64,000 bases of DNA from Darksidea phi (Eukaryota; Ascomycota; Dothideomycetes; Pleosporales; Lentitheciaceae). The position numbers were made by a program, and so were the translations under genes. Each line of letters starts with the position of its first letter. The stretch's first letter is position 1. The notes below the pieces were generated by a model. The model was not told the DNA's origin, searched no databases, and saw nothing but the letters and a program-made list of their open reading frames with translations. The stretch covers positions 124,001-188,000 of the forward strand of contig JASJFT010000029.1 of NCBI GenBank assembly GCA_030770425.1. The letters run 5' to 3'. This document shows positions 22,109 through 34,579 of this stretch, one piece after another.

Positions 22109-22699
22109 CCCTTCACCCCGAGCACCCTCTCGCATTTCGGCTACATGCCTTCATACCCGCATTGGCTCTGTCATGGTTATGAAGGAGAGACTATCGAGTC
22201 TATGGAAGGGTAAGCGCGTCACTTGGCACGCGTGCATGCGATAAACCCCCCCTACGGACTAAGTCGAGTTGCACAGTGTGGATGCTATTAGTAGCGCATT
22301 GTGTATGATTCACTACTGAGTTGTAATACTGCATTCACCATACCCAATTGGGGTAGAGTACGTCCTTGGATGGGCCCACAACATCAGACACGAATAAAAA
22401 ATTGGGAAATTGAAAGCGCTTTGAAAATGTGTGATGCAATGTACGTGAGAGTGTAACCTAGCTATTCGTAGTTATTGATCGCTTGAGAGTAAAAGTTAAA
22501 GCGTGTTAAGACTTAGAACAACACGCGACTACTCGCTAGGGCCACTGAGGAATGTCGAACGCCTAATGGAACATATACAGCATAAGCGATGAGAATATTG
22601 TCCAGAAGGAAAGAAAAAAATGTGTTTAGACATTCAACCAAAAGCAAGCATAATGCAATGGAACATCTCCATACCCTAGCTTACATCTCATCGTCGCAA
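22109..22699. other. Convergent intergenic region (PHD gene / AA9)
   Basis: The 3' flanks of two convergent genes; no gene seen. Confidence 0.5.
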
Positions 22700-23533
22700 T
22701 CACTGCACCCAATCCCTAACATGCTCCCTTTCCTCCCTTTTCGTAAACTTGCCAAGCGGTGGCCCAGGAATGGTATATCCCGTGAACTTGCTGTAAAGGT
22801 TGAACAAGATACCCGCATCATTCGGCTTGTAAAAGCTGGTAGCCGGTACACCACCGCTCAATGCCTTTGTCCCGCTTCCTTCGACCTTGAAGTTCACACA
22901 CTGAGGGTACGCTTGTGCACCGTTTGACTGGCCGGCAGCGTGGAGGGCGATAATCTCGTGGCGGATGACATAGTTGCCAGGCGCGAGGTTGGACGGGATA
23001 GTAGTGGTCCAGGAGACGTTATTCTTGATGAGGTCGTCGGTGACCCAGGTACCGGGGTCGTTGCCGGAGATCCAAGCGCCTTGGTCGATCTTGGTGAAGA
23101 GGAGGGATGTGAGGGATGCGGAGCCGCAGTCGCCGTTGCAGGACGCTATGTAGTCGAGTACAGGACCTAACACCATGTATCAGCATCTTGCCTCTCTGTA
23201 TCACTCACACTCGTATTCTCACATACCTTTATGAGACACCGGCCAGGTGTCCCACAAGAAAGTAACTTTGCTTCCTGGCTTCACGCTGACATATGCCCCG
23301 TTACTCTTCGCGCTCTTATGACACACAATATCCACCTTCCCAAACGCATCTGGGCTCACGAAGCCATTGTCGAGATTGTCTGCTTGCCAGCCGACAGTGG
23401 CGGGAATGGGGTTGTTGTACTTGAAGGCAGCATTCCAGCCTTGATACCATTTTCCGTCGGCGATGACGCCCTGGACGTGGCCGTGGGCGGCGGTGAGAGC
23501 CGGCAGAGCAGCGGTGAGGATGTACGTCTTCAT
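22700..23533 (-). CDS. AA9 lytic polysaccharide monooxygenase (secreted, cellulose-active family)
   Basis: Exons 23227-23533 and 22700-23166 (60-nt intron, phase-consistent) give 257 residues, catalytic domain only with no cellulose-binding module. The signal peptide ends ...LTAA before His17 of HGHVQG, the N-terminal copper ligand. The second copper His is in WPVSHKGPV, and the axial Tyr lies in the family motif HEIIALHAAG...QAYPQC. AA9 enzymes cleave cellulose or xyloglucan oxidatively outside the cell. All active-site residues are present and the gene looks functional. A TATA element sits upstream. Confidence 0.93.
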
Positions 23534-23687
23534 AGCGAAGGAGACAATAAGATCAACAGGGAGGTGTACAGGATGTAGATGAAACGATGCGGGTTGGAAA
23601 TGAGATCTTCGGATGTAGTATAATAGCCACGAGGAAGAGAAAGTGCACTGACCTGACCATCACATCTCAACCCGGGTCCAGCACCTC

Positions 23688-23694
23688 TATATAT
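23688..23694 (-). promoter_or_regulatory. TATA box of the AA9 gene
   Basis: TATATAT lies about 155-160 nt upstream of the ATG at 23533. Confidence 0.5.
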
Positions 23695-23699
23695 GCCAT

Positions 23700-24706
23700 C
23701 TTCCATGCCACAGCTCGCAGCGTCGACACCCAAACCCACACTTTAATCAAGGTATATGATCCGCTCACCTCTGGACCCGGTAACAGCAGCCCTGTCCAGC
23801 ATGAAAGAGGAAGTTCTCCGCTGAGAGCATCACCAGACGCAAAAGCCGTCAAGCCCTGGAGGGACTAAAGGAAAAGAACCGATAGGCGGAGATGTGCAAG
23901 CGAATGAAGAACGTTGTCGGATTAATTTGTGAGATCGGTGTGGGCGATTGTGCAACCTAGGCGGTTAATATACGTCGGCTCCGAATTTTCTTGGTCACGC
24001 TCCAACGCACGACTTGAGGCGTTGAACCAAGAGAAAAAAGTAGACAGAGCATTGTCGTGAGTAATCAACGAGGCAACAGCTACAGACACAATATAGCTAA
24101 ATATGAATCTCGGCTTAAAATGAAGAGGAAGAAATGCACACAACGCGAGCATGCCGGCGTACTTTCTTTTCAGCCTCATTGAATGATCATGCAAAATGCC
24201 GCCGGGTGTTACTCGAGAACCCCGTGGGGTAAGCCATACCAACTGCAAGCACCCCAGAAAGTCCATGTGACATGTCGTCATAGGCTTCTCGCCTATTAGC
24301 GTTGACGTTTAATCAAAGTAAATGAATACGGGCCGGCCTACCGGCTCTTTACACAACACCCGATCAGCCCTACCAATCGCAACAGCAGAAAGGCGTACGA
24401 TTCCAAGGTGGTGAAGCGCCAAACTCGGTGCACTGAGCTGATAATATGAAGTAGCGTGAAGTGACATTGGCGAGATTTTGATATCCCCTACAGGAGCAAC
24501 GAACCAGGTACCACCCACACCACCCACCGTCTGCCTCATGATGCCAGTATGCGCCCATCTCTACAGCCCGAAACGCCTAGTCGACAGATGGTAATACACC
24601 AAGAAAGAGACAAACCCGTCTTACACATCCAAGTCATCAAAATCTATCACTCGTTATCGTACGAAGCATGCACGTCAGCCCAACGAAGAGGAACACCGGC
24701 ACACGC
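23700..24706. other. Intergenic region between AA9 and the gelsolin gene
   Basis: No gene signature in either strand. Open frames of up to 119 codons on the minus strand lack recognisable content. Confidence 0.45.
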
Positions 24707-27700
24707 TCAAACCCTCGTCGCCTCCATAGCCTTCTCCATGCCTACGATCTTCAAGCTTTTGCCACGCCCAAGCTTGCCGCGCATCAGCCCAGCTGCAGGA
24801 ATCAAGGCATCATCCCAAAATCTAAAAACTGCCTTCATATCTCGTGGCCACCCTTCTAGCACAATGGTGTTGACAGGCATGAACGGTCGATCCTCTTCGG
24901 AGACTGCGAGCATGCTATATTCTTGTGCGAACATGAGTGCCGTTGAGAAAGCAGCAGCCTGGGAATTCGACAGAGGGCCAACAATACTACACCACATTAG
25001 CTATGCTCCTCTTCGAAAGGATACTCAACTTACATGTACATCTCGAAGTAGGCATCCAGAACATAGATGTACTCGGGCTCCAGGTCGCGTTGGGAGAAGG
25101 GCATAATCTCTACAACTTTAGTTGTAGTGCTCAGCGATTTGGGCGTACTGGGCGTCTGTGGCCGTTCAGCGGTCTTGTCTCCCGAAAATTGCCACGAGGG
25201 GCGGCGCAGCAGGGCCGGAAAGTATGCGCTCACCTGCAGGCTCCCCCATCCGGAAGATTGTTGCTGCTCAATCTTGAACAATCGCACTCGGTATCGGTCC
25301 GCTTTGGCCTTGTAGCGCCAATGGTCGGCTGATCGGGGAATGGCAGGGCCTTTGCCCTCGGTTGGGGGGAAGACGTTGAATAGTTCTTGAGGCTCGGAAC
25401 CTTCATCGATCTCAAGGAATTCGCCAGTTGGTGTGAGGTCCATTCCCATCAAACGAGCACCAGAGAGTTCTTCTGCGGAGCATCCCTTGCCTTTCCAGAG
25501 GTATACCCTGCCCCCGTCTGTCGAGATGATGTACGCAAATCCAGAACAAAGACTCTTCAAGGAAAAGTCGACTTCGTCGAAAGCGATATGACCTAGATGT
25601 CGACGTCCACAAAGCATGTACTCCTTCAATGTCGGATGTGTACCTCGTCTTGTGATGACTATGCCACCTAGCGCCTCAAAGAAGTTTGGCGGTTCCTTGC
25701 CTTGGCGCACTGTCAACAGTTTGCCTTGATTCTGCTTTGCGTAATTCCGTGCAAACAATTGCGCATCTTCTAGTGTAGGTTCGGCAACACCATTGCCGGA
25801 CCATAGGTAGATTTCAGTTGTCCTAGCGCCCTTGGAGTCACCAAAAACGTGGGTACACAAATACATAGAATCTTGGTAAAGGACATGCTCTTCGTGTACG
25901 GGGACAGAAATCAGCTTCCCATCGCCTGTAATCTCGTGGAGCTGTTTGCGAAGCGTCCTGATCTTTCCGTTGGGTCCAAAGTCGTATGGAGGATTCTTCA
26001 AGATATGTACTGTGTCTATATTTTCAGGCAATTCGCCCGTGGTCACAGGGGCCTCATCAAAGAACTCAGCAAAGATTCCTCGCGGCTTGTCTGGAGCGGG
26101 GGAGACATTGAAGGGCTCTGAGTGGGGTCGATCGCTGCTCATGGGCGGCGACAGTGGTAACAGCTTCGCCGAATAGGGCTTAGGTGGGCTCGATTCTCTT
26201 GACCTCGCCACCCCGAATCCACCCAAGCTTCCCAAACCTCCTAAGCTACCTAACCCCAACCCAATGGGTTTTGGCTTCGGCGTTTGTGGTTTCGGCTGCA
26301 TTGTCTCTACTGGTTCAGCCGAGCGGATGAGGCCAGCATTTTCCATAGCTGCTTCTTCGTCGGCCTTTGTGGGCAGCTTGATTGGCGACCTGACTCTTGC
26401 CGGAGCGGGTGACGAAGAAGCGGACTGGCGACTCCATAATGATGTGGCACCCTTGACAGAGAAAGTAGTTCTCTCGGGAGAGGGGCCCTCTATATTCGAG
26501 GGTGTCTCTGCATTAGATGCCGTGATCTCCTTTAGAGCTTGGGCTTCTGGCTTGTTCGGCGGTACCGGCAAAGGCCTCGACGTTGGGAACGAAGATACTT
26601 TCGTGATCGTTGGCGGGGTGTTGACGGTCGGTAGAGGTGACTTCCCTGGGTCATCTTCGGTTGGTAAAGATGATTTCTTTTGTGCCTCCATCGGTGTCGG
26701 TAAAGGCGATTTCTTTTGTGCAAGGACTTCAGACGAGACTCTCCTGTTTTGATCCAACGACGCGGGTTTCTTTGGTAATTCAGGGGATGGCAATTTCTCG
26801 AGCTTTCTGGAAATATCCGGTGATTTCGCTGGCGTAGTTGGCTTCTCCTTAAGCGAGTCTCTGACCGGCGTCCTGGTTACTGGAGGTTCCTCGTTAGTCT
26901 TGGAAGGCTCAGAACTTGGAAGAACATGCTCGGCTTTAACCAATGGGACAGTAGCAATTGGATTCACCTTTTCTGCAGTCACTTCCTGTGGAGCATCGTG
27001 TGCATTCGAGGCGGCTTGTTTGGCGGCTGGTGTTCGTCTTTTAGGACCTCGGGCTCGTCCTTTGGTCATGTGCGTTAACTCTGGGGCTGGTCCTCGTTTC
27101 TCCTCGTCTACGGGTTTGTTGGTTGACTCTGTGCTTCCACTCGAGGCTCCTGGTCTGGCAGCCATTGGTGGTCCTCTTGCAAGCATGTTGGCTAGCGCTG
27201 GATTGAAACGGTCTGCAAGTTTGCTAGCCTTGGGAGGCTCTTTAGGTGCCAACGGTGCGGCAGATGGTTCGGGTTCCTCTGTTGCCATAGGCTTGATGGT
27301 CTTCGGAAGCTCTCTGGAAGCGCGAAGTGCCGCTGGCTGCTCCGATTTCTCTGTTACCACGGGCTTGCTAGTGTGAATGCTCTTCTGTCGCGAGATTGCT
27401 TCTGGGGTGGTATCCTGGTCTTTCGGTGGTCGAGGTATTGAGATGCTGTCCGCTCGGCCGAGATTCTTCCTCATAGCTAGTGCTTCTGGTGTTTCCGACG
27501 GTTTCGACGAACTATCTGTCCTTTTGCGCGCAGCTGAGCCCTCTTCCTGTGCTTTGGCTAACATGGCAGCCTTTTTACTTATGAGACTATCCCTGAATTC
27601 ATCGCGACGAACCGAGGGTTTGGGACCGCCAGTAATAGTCAACCCTTGCTTGCCGCGAAGTATGTTGTCCTTCAGAATATCTGGAGCAACATAGTTCTTG

Positions 27701-29819
27701 GTTTCGGTTTTCTTCAACTTTCCAAAGACACTTTGAAGTTCCGAGACGTTGTCATTTTTCGGCGCATCTGAAGTGGTTTGGCGCGATTTGAGGTTTGCGC
27801 GGAAGTCTTTCTTTGGCGGTGTATCCGGTTTGGGCTTCGCTCCTGACGGTGCCAGTGGAGAGTCCTTGGGAAACCGGGCAGCGGAGAGCGGTTTGGGTTT
27901 CTCTGCCAGTGCTGAGGCTGGGGTCTCCTTTGAAAGGCTGAGGGTGGGTGATAACGATTTCGAAGTAGTTCCTGTGGGTACGTCCGCGGGCGCCCCCGTT
28001 TCTGCTCTCGAGGGCAAAGGCTCAGCGGGAGTACTGGCTTCAGTCGTCGCAGCTATTGTCGGCTTGGGAGAGAGTACAGGTTTTTGCTTTGGCAAAGGCT
28101 GTACCGTCTTTGTGATCTGCTCCGGCTCCGTGGGTTCCTCCTTCTTGGGCGACTCGGATCGACGGAGACCTGCAGGCTTCAACTGGATATCTTTGATTGG
28201 TGACGACCTTCCAGAAGCAGTGGATTCGGCTGGTGGGCTCTGAAATGGGCTCCCTTTGCCTACATCGACACTACCACGCTGCTGTTTGATACGATTGATC
28301 TCAGACATCCAAGCGGGCTGCTGTGGAGGGGGCTGCTTAAGCTTCGGTGACTCCGGCTTGTTCAGCGCGCTTTCCAACCAACTGGACTTGGTCGGGCTCC
28401 ATCGCTTCGATGGACTTGGTGGAGATGTCTCCTCCTGTTGCTGGTTGTTCTCACTGAATGTGGACGCAACGGACTTGCTGCGGCTGTGGTGAGGTAGTGC
28501 AGGTTTGGCAAACTCGGCTTTGGGTGCGGTGTCCGCGGCGTCCTTGGGAATGTCCTTGGTGATGGTAAGGTTGCTCGAGCTGGACCCGGGGCGTGAAGAG
28601 GGCTCCATTGAGTTGTCGCGGCTCAAGCTGCTCGGCCTCGAATCCGTCCTTGGAAGAGCGCCGTAGGTACTCCCGCGGTTGCTGAGTGTAGAGTTTTGTC
28701 TACTCAGACTCGAGGGTACTTGGGCACTCCACCTCTTGCTTACGCTGTCGCTCCGCTTGAGCATGGCGCTCTGGACAAAGCCGCCCATGCCCTTGGTCGG
28801 AGACGAGGGGCGCTCTGGAGATATCCTCCCTTGGGTCGGAGACATGGCCAGTCCGCGTATCGAGCCTGTCCGATCCCCGCCATCAGTTGACGACCCTTGC
28901 TCTGACGGGGGTGCAAACTTTTGTGACTCCAATACCGGAAGCGGAGATTTGGCTTTCCCAATAGCTTCGGTTTCTGCTCCGGCGGTTGCGGACGTGTTGG
29001 AGAAACGATGACTCAGGACAGCGCTGGTACGCATAGAGCCAGTCGAGCGAACGCTCTCTGGAGGTGGGCTGGTAGCCTCGGGCTCCGTGGTAGACTCTCT
29101 CGACAGCCCTGGGAGCTGTCTCCTGCCAGACACGGAGCCCGTCTCCGACACATTGTCATCCTGATTCCGCCTGTATGCCGCCGAGCCAATCCCCCGGTCT
29201 GGGGTCTGCTTAAACCATGACGGATCTTTTGCGCCTAGCGACTGTGCGATCTGGTCTCTCGAGGGAGCCCGTTCGGGCGAGGAGGGCTCGGAAGTGTCGC
29301 GCGAGGAGGGCGCCGCCATTGAAAGGGGCCGGCGTATGCTACCCGACTGCGGCCGGCGCTGCCATGACAGCGTGCCGGAGCGGCCCAATGCGGCGGCGCT
29401 GGGAGCTGGCTTTTTGGGCTCGGTATCCTCGAGGAGCTGAGCGGGCAAGCCCGTCAGGCGTTGGAGCGAGTCGTCGTGGGCGTCCTGGCGAGAAGGGGGC
29501 TCCATGGCGGGCGTGGGAGTATCGGCGGCCTTCTCTTGGACGCTTCGAGGCGTGTCGGCGGCGGAGCGCAGCGATTGTGGGGTCGAGGGTTTGTCGGGGG
29601 AGAGCGAGCGGGCGCGTTCTGTATGTACCGTCAGGACCGGATAGAACAAGGTCGAAGGCAGACACGGTGCATACCTGCTCTCCGGGCCAGCCGCTCGCTA
29701 CGGCCCTGGATCAGCTCCTCCTCGAGCTTTTTAACTCTCTCGGCGTCCTGCTGATCTCGCTGCTCCGACATGGTTCGCATCCGCTGCAGGAACTGGTCCA
29801 CCTCGTCTGAGTTTGCCAT
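24707..29819 (-). CDS. DUF4045 / gelsolin-repeat protein (large actin-associated scaffold)
   Basis: Exons 29675-29819, 25034-29618 and 24707-24986 (introns of 56 and 47 nt, phase-consistent) give 1669 residues. I start at MANSDEVDQF (29819); an in-frame ATG at 29828 is the alternative. The N-terminus is a short coiled coil rich in Glu/Arg (DAERVKKLEEEL, SERLARRAERARS). About 1000 residues of Ser/Pro/Lys-rich disordered sequence follow, as in fungal DUF4045 proteins. The last 400 or so residues contain gelsolin-type folds (HEEHVLYQDSMYLCTHVFGD, TEIYLWSGNG, ARLMGMDL, YVLDAYFEMY). Gelsolin repeats bind actin, often with calcium; fungal members are thought to act in the cortical cytoskeleton. Substrate details are not visible. 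Confidence 0.88.
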
Positions 29820-30218
29820 GATAGCCACACGGAGCCGGTAAACACGCCAGTCGCGCTACAGCACAGCCCAGACACAGGCTCAGGCACACGCGACCGTGAA
29901 GCTGCGGTGAATTGGAATTCCGGGAGAAGTCAAGCTCAGCACACGGACGCTTATTTCCACAAACGCTCGGTTGCTCATGCTTGGCCGGCGAGGATCCCGG
30001 TCGTTTCAGACGAGATGAAACGCAAGATCTGCGCGGGTAAACCGGGCGCACGCGGTACAGCTTGCGGACGGATACGAGGTGCAACTAGATGGATTTGTAT
30101 TTTTGCGTAGTTATTCACCCAAGCCGGCTGCACCAAGTCACCAGTTGGCGCGCTTGTAGCCCGCTTAGAGACGGGTTGCCCCTTGCAGCCACCGCCAGTT
30201 GACCCTTTCCACGCCACG
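29820..30218. promoter_or_regulatory. Promoter region of the gelsolin gene
   Basis: A 399-bp spacer between two minus-strand genes (ARL2 stop, gelsolin start). GC-rich; no clear TATA box. Confidence 0.4.
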
Positions 30219-31009
30219 TCAATACAGAAACAGTCGGCTCTTTGCGTCCTGCACCACCCACTGCAGCCCTTCTTGCAGGTTCATGCCCGTCATCGCGCTG
30301 CAGGCCATGATGGTCCATTTGTGCGTCTTGATCGAGTCCAGACAGAGGCCCTGTAGCGCGTTATTGGCCTGACAACGGGGCCGGACGTCGACGTCGCCTG
30401 TCACCTACCTCTCGGACCTCGTCCTCGCTCATGGACCCCGACACATCGCTCTTGTTCTTGAACACCAGTAGACTGGCTCCCATGAGGCGCTGTAGACCGT
30501 CAGAGAATTCGCCAAGGGATCTTGTCGCCACGGACCTCCTCCTGCAGCAGCCCCTCCAGCTCCTGGCGACAGTCATCGATGCGCTCGCGGTCTGTAGCAT
30601 CAACCACCCAGATGAGCGTGTCCGTCTTCTCGAAGTAGTTCTTCCAATACGTGCGAAGCGTCCTCTGGCCGCCCACGTCCCCTACGCCGTTAGTATGCCT
30701 TGACGAGATGGTGGCAGACAGGTGCAGTACAAATATTCAGCTTATATCTACATCCATCAGCATTCTTTTCTTTGGGGAGCGTGCATTCACCTACCCGTCG
30801 TATTCAATGGTCTTGATTATGAAGCCCAGGGTCGGGCTGACGGTGTTTACGTCTTCATTCATGATCTGCTTGACGATAGTCGTCTTTCCCGCGTTATCCA
30901 GGCCCCTTTTCAATTAGCTGGGCGGCCTGTGAGAGTTTCCGCGCACCCACAACATCAATATTCTCATCTCCTTGTCTTTGAGTCGCGCTTTCCGCAGTAT
31001 CGACAGCAT
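30219..31009 (-). CDS. ARL2: ARF-like small GTPase ARL2 (Alp41/Cin4-type)
   Basis: Six exons: 30951-31009, 30795-30905, 30731-30747 (only 17 nt), 30536-30681, 30409-30489 and 30219-30350, all joining in phase to 181 residues. Motifs: GLDNAGKT P-loop, switch-I Thr in VSPTLGF, WDVGGQ (the Trp codon is split by an intron), NKSD for guanine recognition, and SAMTG. The ends [18 protein letters not shown] and [12 protein letters not shown] are diagnostic of ARL2 over ARF1. ARL2 acts with tubulin cofactors in microtubule biogenesis. It is divergent from the GNAT gene across 546 bp. It appears intact and functional. Confidence 0.95.
30731..30747 (-). other. ARL2: 17-nt micro-exon of ARL2
   Basis: Flanked by TAG acceptor and GTACTG donor. 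It adds YKLNI plus one base each side and is needed to keep DGYKLNIWDVGGQ in phase. Confidence 0.85.
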
Positions 31010-31555
31010 TTTGGGTGGATGCGATCCTCTTGTTTTCTTGTTGGCCAAGGCAGAAGCCGACTTTGGATGTGGAGCTCACCGGCCTCGGTTAGACCTTCCC
31101 GTGAACGCGAGCATATATACGTCCAACGGAACAGCCTCTGGGGACTATCAGCCCTCGACGCCCAGCAGAACACACAGGTCACAGAAAACTTCAAGGCACA
31201 ACTACTCTGCTAATCGCGGAAGAACGGCGTGTAGACGGTGTGTAGACGGCGTGTAGACAGCTTGTCTCAACGTTTACAGCAAAATAGTGGTTCGCAACTA
31301 AACCCTGAGCCGGACTACGGGGCGAATGCACAGGTAAAGGATTCTTTGCGCTACCGGCGCTCACATATCTGTTGGTCCTACAATTGCACTTCTCTCTCTC
31401 ACTTACCAGGACCGGCCCGAGCCCCATAGATAGGAAATCCCTCCACCTCCTCCTTTCTCCCCACCCTCGCGCCTTCCTCCGACACTAGTCTGGCACACTT
31501 TGCCCGTGTTCCGCACCATCTTCCTATACATCTATTGAACAATACGACGTACAAT
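31010..31555. promoter_or_regulatory. Bidirectional promoter (ARL2 / GNAT gene)
   Basis: The 546-bp space between divergent start codons. A GTGTAGACGGC-type triplication occurs near 31230-31260. No TATA box is evident. Confidence 0.5.
31230..31260. repeat. Short tandem repeat (GTGTAGACGG, three units)
   Basis: Three near-identical 10-11-nt units inside the divergent promoter. Confidence 0.6.
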
Positions 31556-33735
31556 ATGCCGAATACAACCGGGAACCACAATACCGACGCGCTCACTTGG
31601 CAGCAGGAGCAGGAATTTGGCCATGCCAAGGTGAGTGAGAGCCCTGCAGGCAGCGGTCTGAACAGGATATAACAGCTTGCTCCCGCCCCCCACCCTGCTT
31701 GAACAGACCTCCGCCCGCGAAAGTCCTCCTCACCCACCTTGACCTCAACGCTACACCGCTCTCCAAGAACAATCTGCACATCTAAATCGTCAAAACCGAC
31801 GTATTCTACCGCGAAGCAAGACACTGAATTACCTAGAATATGAGTGCACTCACACCGGGAGCCTGTGTCCCTCCTCACCTGAGCACGCGGGAGATAACAG
31901 TACCCACGCCAGACGCGTACATTCCTCCTCATCTGCGCAAGAAGAAAGCCAGCCCGGCTGCAAGCCCACCGGCAGCGCCTGTGCAGACACCACTGTAAGT
32001 TCAAGCTCTCGGCCTGACTGCGCACCATGAAGGCGGTCTGGATTTGTTTTCCGTACGGTTGCTAACGAAGGCACAAGCGATCCAGCTGAGCGTCGGCCAG
32101 CCTCACCGCCGTCACCTCCGTCTACGGGCACACCGATCGAGAAGGCCGTTGCTACTCAATGGCCTGGCTGGGACGAGCCAAAGTCTAATCCGTCCGCGCA
32201 ACCGCCGAAGCGGGGCAACCCTCACTGGCCAGCCAAACCTCCAGCACGCCGGCATGCATGGCCGAAGAACCGCGACATGAGGGCCTTGCCGAGTGGCGAT
32301 GATGTTAGCGATGGAGGTGTGAGCTTCAAGTCCAACAGCAACGGAGATCCCAATTATGACGTGGCAAAGCTCATGGACTGGAATGGAGACTGGCTGCCGC
32401 CGCCAGTGGAGTGGAGCGCTCGAAATCGCTTTTCAAATCGTCATTTCGGTGCTAGCATCGAGAAGTGGATCAACGGCCACGACCAGAGCTGCACGCAGGA
32501 CCTGACGAATGATCTCAAGTCATTGGACTTCCTGGGGACCAAGGTTGATGGCGAAAACGTGCTTGTCGATGGGGTCGTTGTGGCGGAGAAGGTCGTCACG
32601 AAAGAGTTGGCTCCGCGCACCTGGGTTCCAATTAAGATTGAGGGAGACGCTCCCCAGCAGTTTTGGCGTGCTCTCCCCTCGCGAGCCCCTCCAGCCTTGA
32701 GCGATGTCGATCTAAACGAGCAAGAACCCTACTGGAGTGCCTATCCAGAGGACTCCAAGAGCTGTTTCCTTGCACCTCCCGAAGCTCCCACAGCGCTACT
32801 AGACACAGACGACGCGGAAAACAATCAGCCGAAAGCCACAATGTCAGCTACGGAGGCCCTGCACTTCATCAAGCAGAAAAAGCTGAATCGGGCACGCAAG
32901 ACTGAGGAGCGGAGAAGCCGTCCAATCCCACCGTTGCCAGCTTACCAGTACCCCCCTCAGTTGCATCCTACAGCCAACATCTATCTACGTCCTGTGATCG
33001 CTGCAGACGCAGCAGGTATTCGGGTAAGTATACTGTTCCGAACGCACCCCTTTGCCGACGGCTAACTTGCGTTCAGGAGCTCTACAATTACTACGTCTCG
33101 GAAACCATCAGCGCTCCAGAATACAAGCCGCGCACTCTCGACCAAATCGTGCAACGTATTCATAACATCACCTCGGAGAAGCTCCCGTATATCGTCGCCA
33201 TTGCCAAGGGCAACCAGCCGAGAGGTCCCCAGCACTACATCTCGGAGCGGATCGTCGGTTTCGCGTCTATCGACGACTTCTGCGACAAGGGTAGTATGTA
33301 TCGCTTTGCTTTCGAGCTGGAACTGTACGTCCACCCCGGATACACGCGAAAGGGCATCGCAAAATGCCTCCTCGACCGTCTCCTTAGCACGGTGAGCACG
33401 GGCTACCAGGCCAAAGGCGGCTACCAGTGGGTAAACCGCGGCGAGTACCTCAAGCATGATGCCGAGCGTGTTGTGAAGACTATCAATGTGTCTGTGCCAC
33501 ATGAGAATACGGATAACCTGGCTTGGATGTCGAAATTCTTGAAGGATTTCAGGTTCTGCAAAGCCGGTCATCTCAAGAAGATGGGCGCGAAGCAGGACAA
33601 GATGTAAGTCGCGTCGAGCAGTATCACGCGCTAAAAGGATGTTTGGCTAATTTTTGCAGTGTTGACGTTACCATATACCAGCATATTACGACAGAGGTCA
33701 TTGACCCGTCTGTGCCGCCTCGTGACCCCATCTGA
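31556..33735 (+). CDS. GNAT-family N-acetyltransferase with long disordered N-terminus
   Basis: Exons 31556-31630, 31837-31994, 32078-33023, 33077-33603 and 33660-33735 give 593 residues. Introns two to four have canonical sites and correct phase; the first (206 nt) is unusually long, so ATG 31840 (MSALTPG) is an alternative start. The N-terminus carries IPPHLRKKKA and Pro-rich segments; the middle (MDWNGDWLPPPVEW) is conserved-looking but unnamed. The C-terminal domain has the GNAT core: IYLRPVIAAD, GFASIDDF, then LELYVHPGYTRKGIAKCLLD, the acetyl-CoA binding motif A (R-x-x-G-x-A). The substrate is unknown. Confidence 0.85.
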
Positions 33736-34579
33736 ACGGTATATGAGCACATCCTAGGCTCTACAACCTATAATAACTTGTCACAGATCCCTCTGGCGTA
33801 GTCATTACCCTTGCGGATCCCAGATGAGCTGGTGAAAGTCGTCGGCTCAGTGCCCTCTCAGCTGGCAGCCCGGATCTCCACTCCCAAAGCTACCTTGTCT
33901 CCGGGTTATCGCCATTTGCGAGAAACAACCCCCACCCCCCTGCCAGCACCTTCCAACATATAGCCCCCTGTTTCCCTGCATCTGCTTTGCATTCATGTGC
34001 ATCATTTAGCGGTATGCAAGAGCTGGCTATGCTCTCTTACGGAATACCGGTTTTCTAGGCTCTCTTTTCTCATTTGAAAGGCTTTCCGTTACAGTTGGAA
34101 AACCGGGATGGACGTAAAATAGCAGAATTGATTGACTCACTCACTTCGAGAAAAAAAAAACCCCCCAGGCGCGCGACCTGGACACGTGGGAACGTGATGA
34201 ACATCGTTAATATTAGAAGGCCCAGCTACCCTCATTGATGATGTGGAGAGATGGCCAAGCTAGTGGGTTGAGCTCTTCGCGTTATTTGGAATACATAGCC
34301 TTGCAAAGTGACGCGCAGAGATGACTTTGCTGAAAAATGGAGTGAATTGGAAATGCTGTAAGATTTCAATAGCTACGTATACAAGACAGGAGAATTGAAA
34401 AAAGCAGTCTATCTCTCCCGAAGATTAGGCACCGCCGTAATCACCAGATAGCTTCCCATTTGAATCTTAGACTGTCTCAGGCCTGTATTCATTGTATGGG
34501 GAGACACTCCTTCACTCAACCGTCCTGCAAGACCATTATCGACGCCCACATTTCTGGGATGCCTTCCCCTTACACCTGC
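33736..34579. other. Convergent intergenic region (GNAT / Ysh1)
   Basis: Two convergent 3' flanks, with an A10-C6 homopolymer pair near 34150-34167. No gene seen. Confidence 0.5.

Noticed and set aside
23922..24281. Minus-strand 119-codon ORF with a hydrophobic stretch
   Set aside because: No conserved motif, start context or splice partner; probably chance.
26264..29810. Several long plus-strand ORFs (up to about 197 codons) opposite the gelsolin gene
   Set aside because: They are antisense shadows of a long, GC-rich, low-complexity exon, with no family content.
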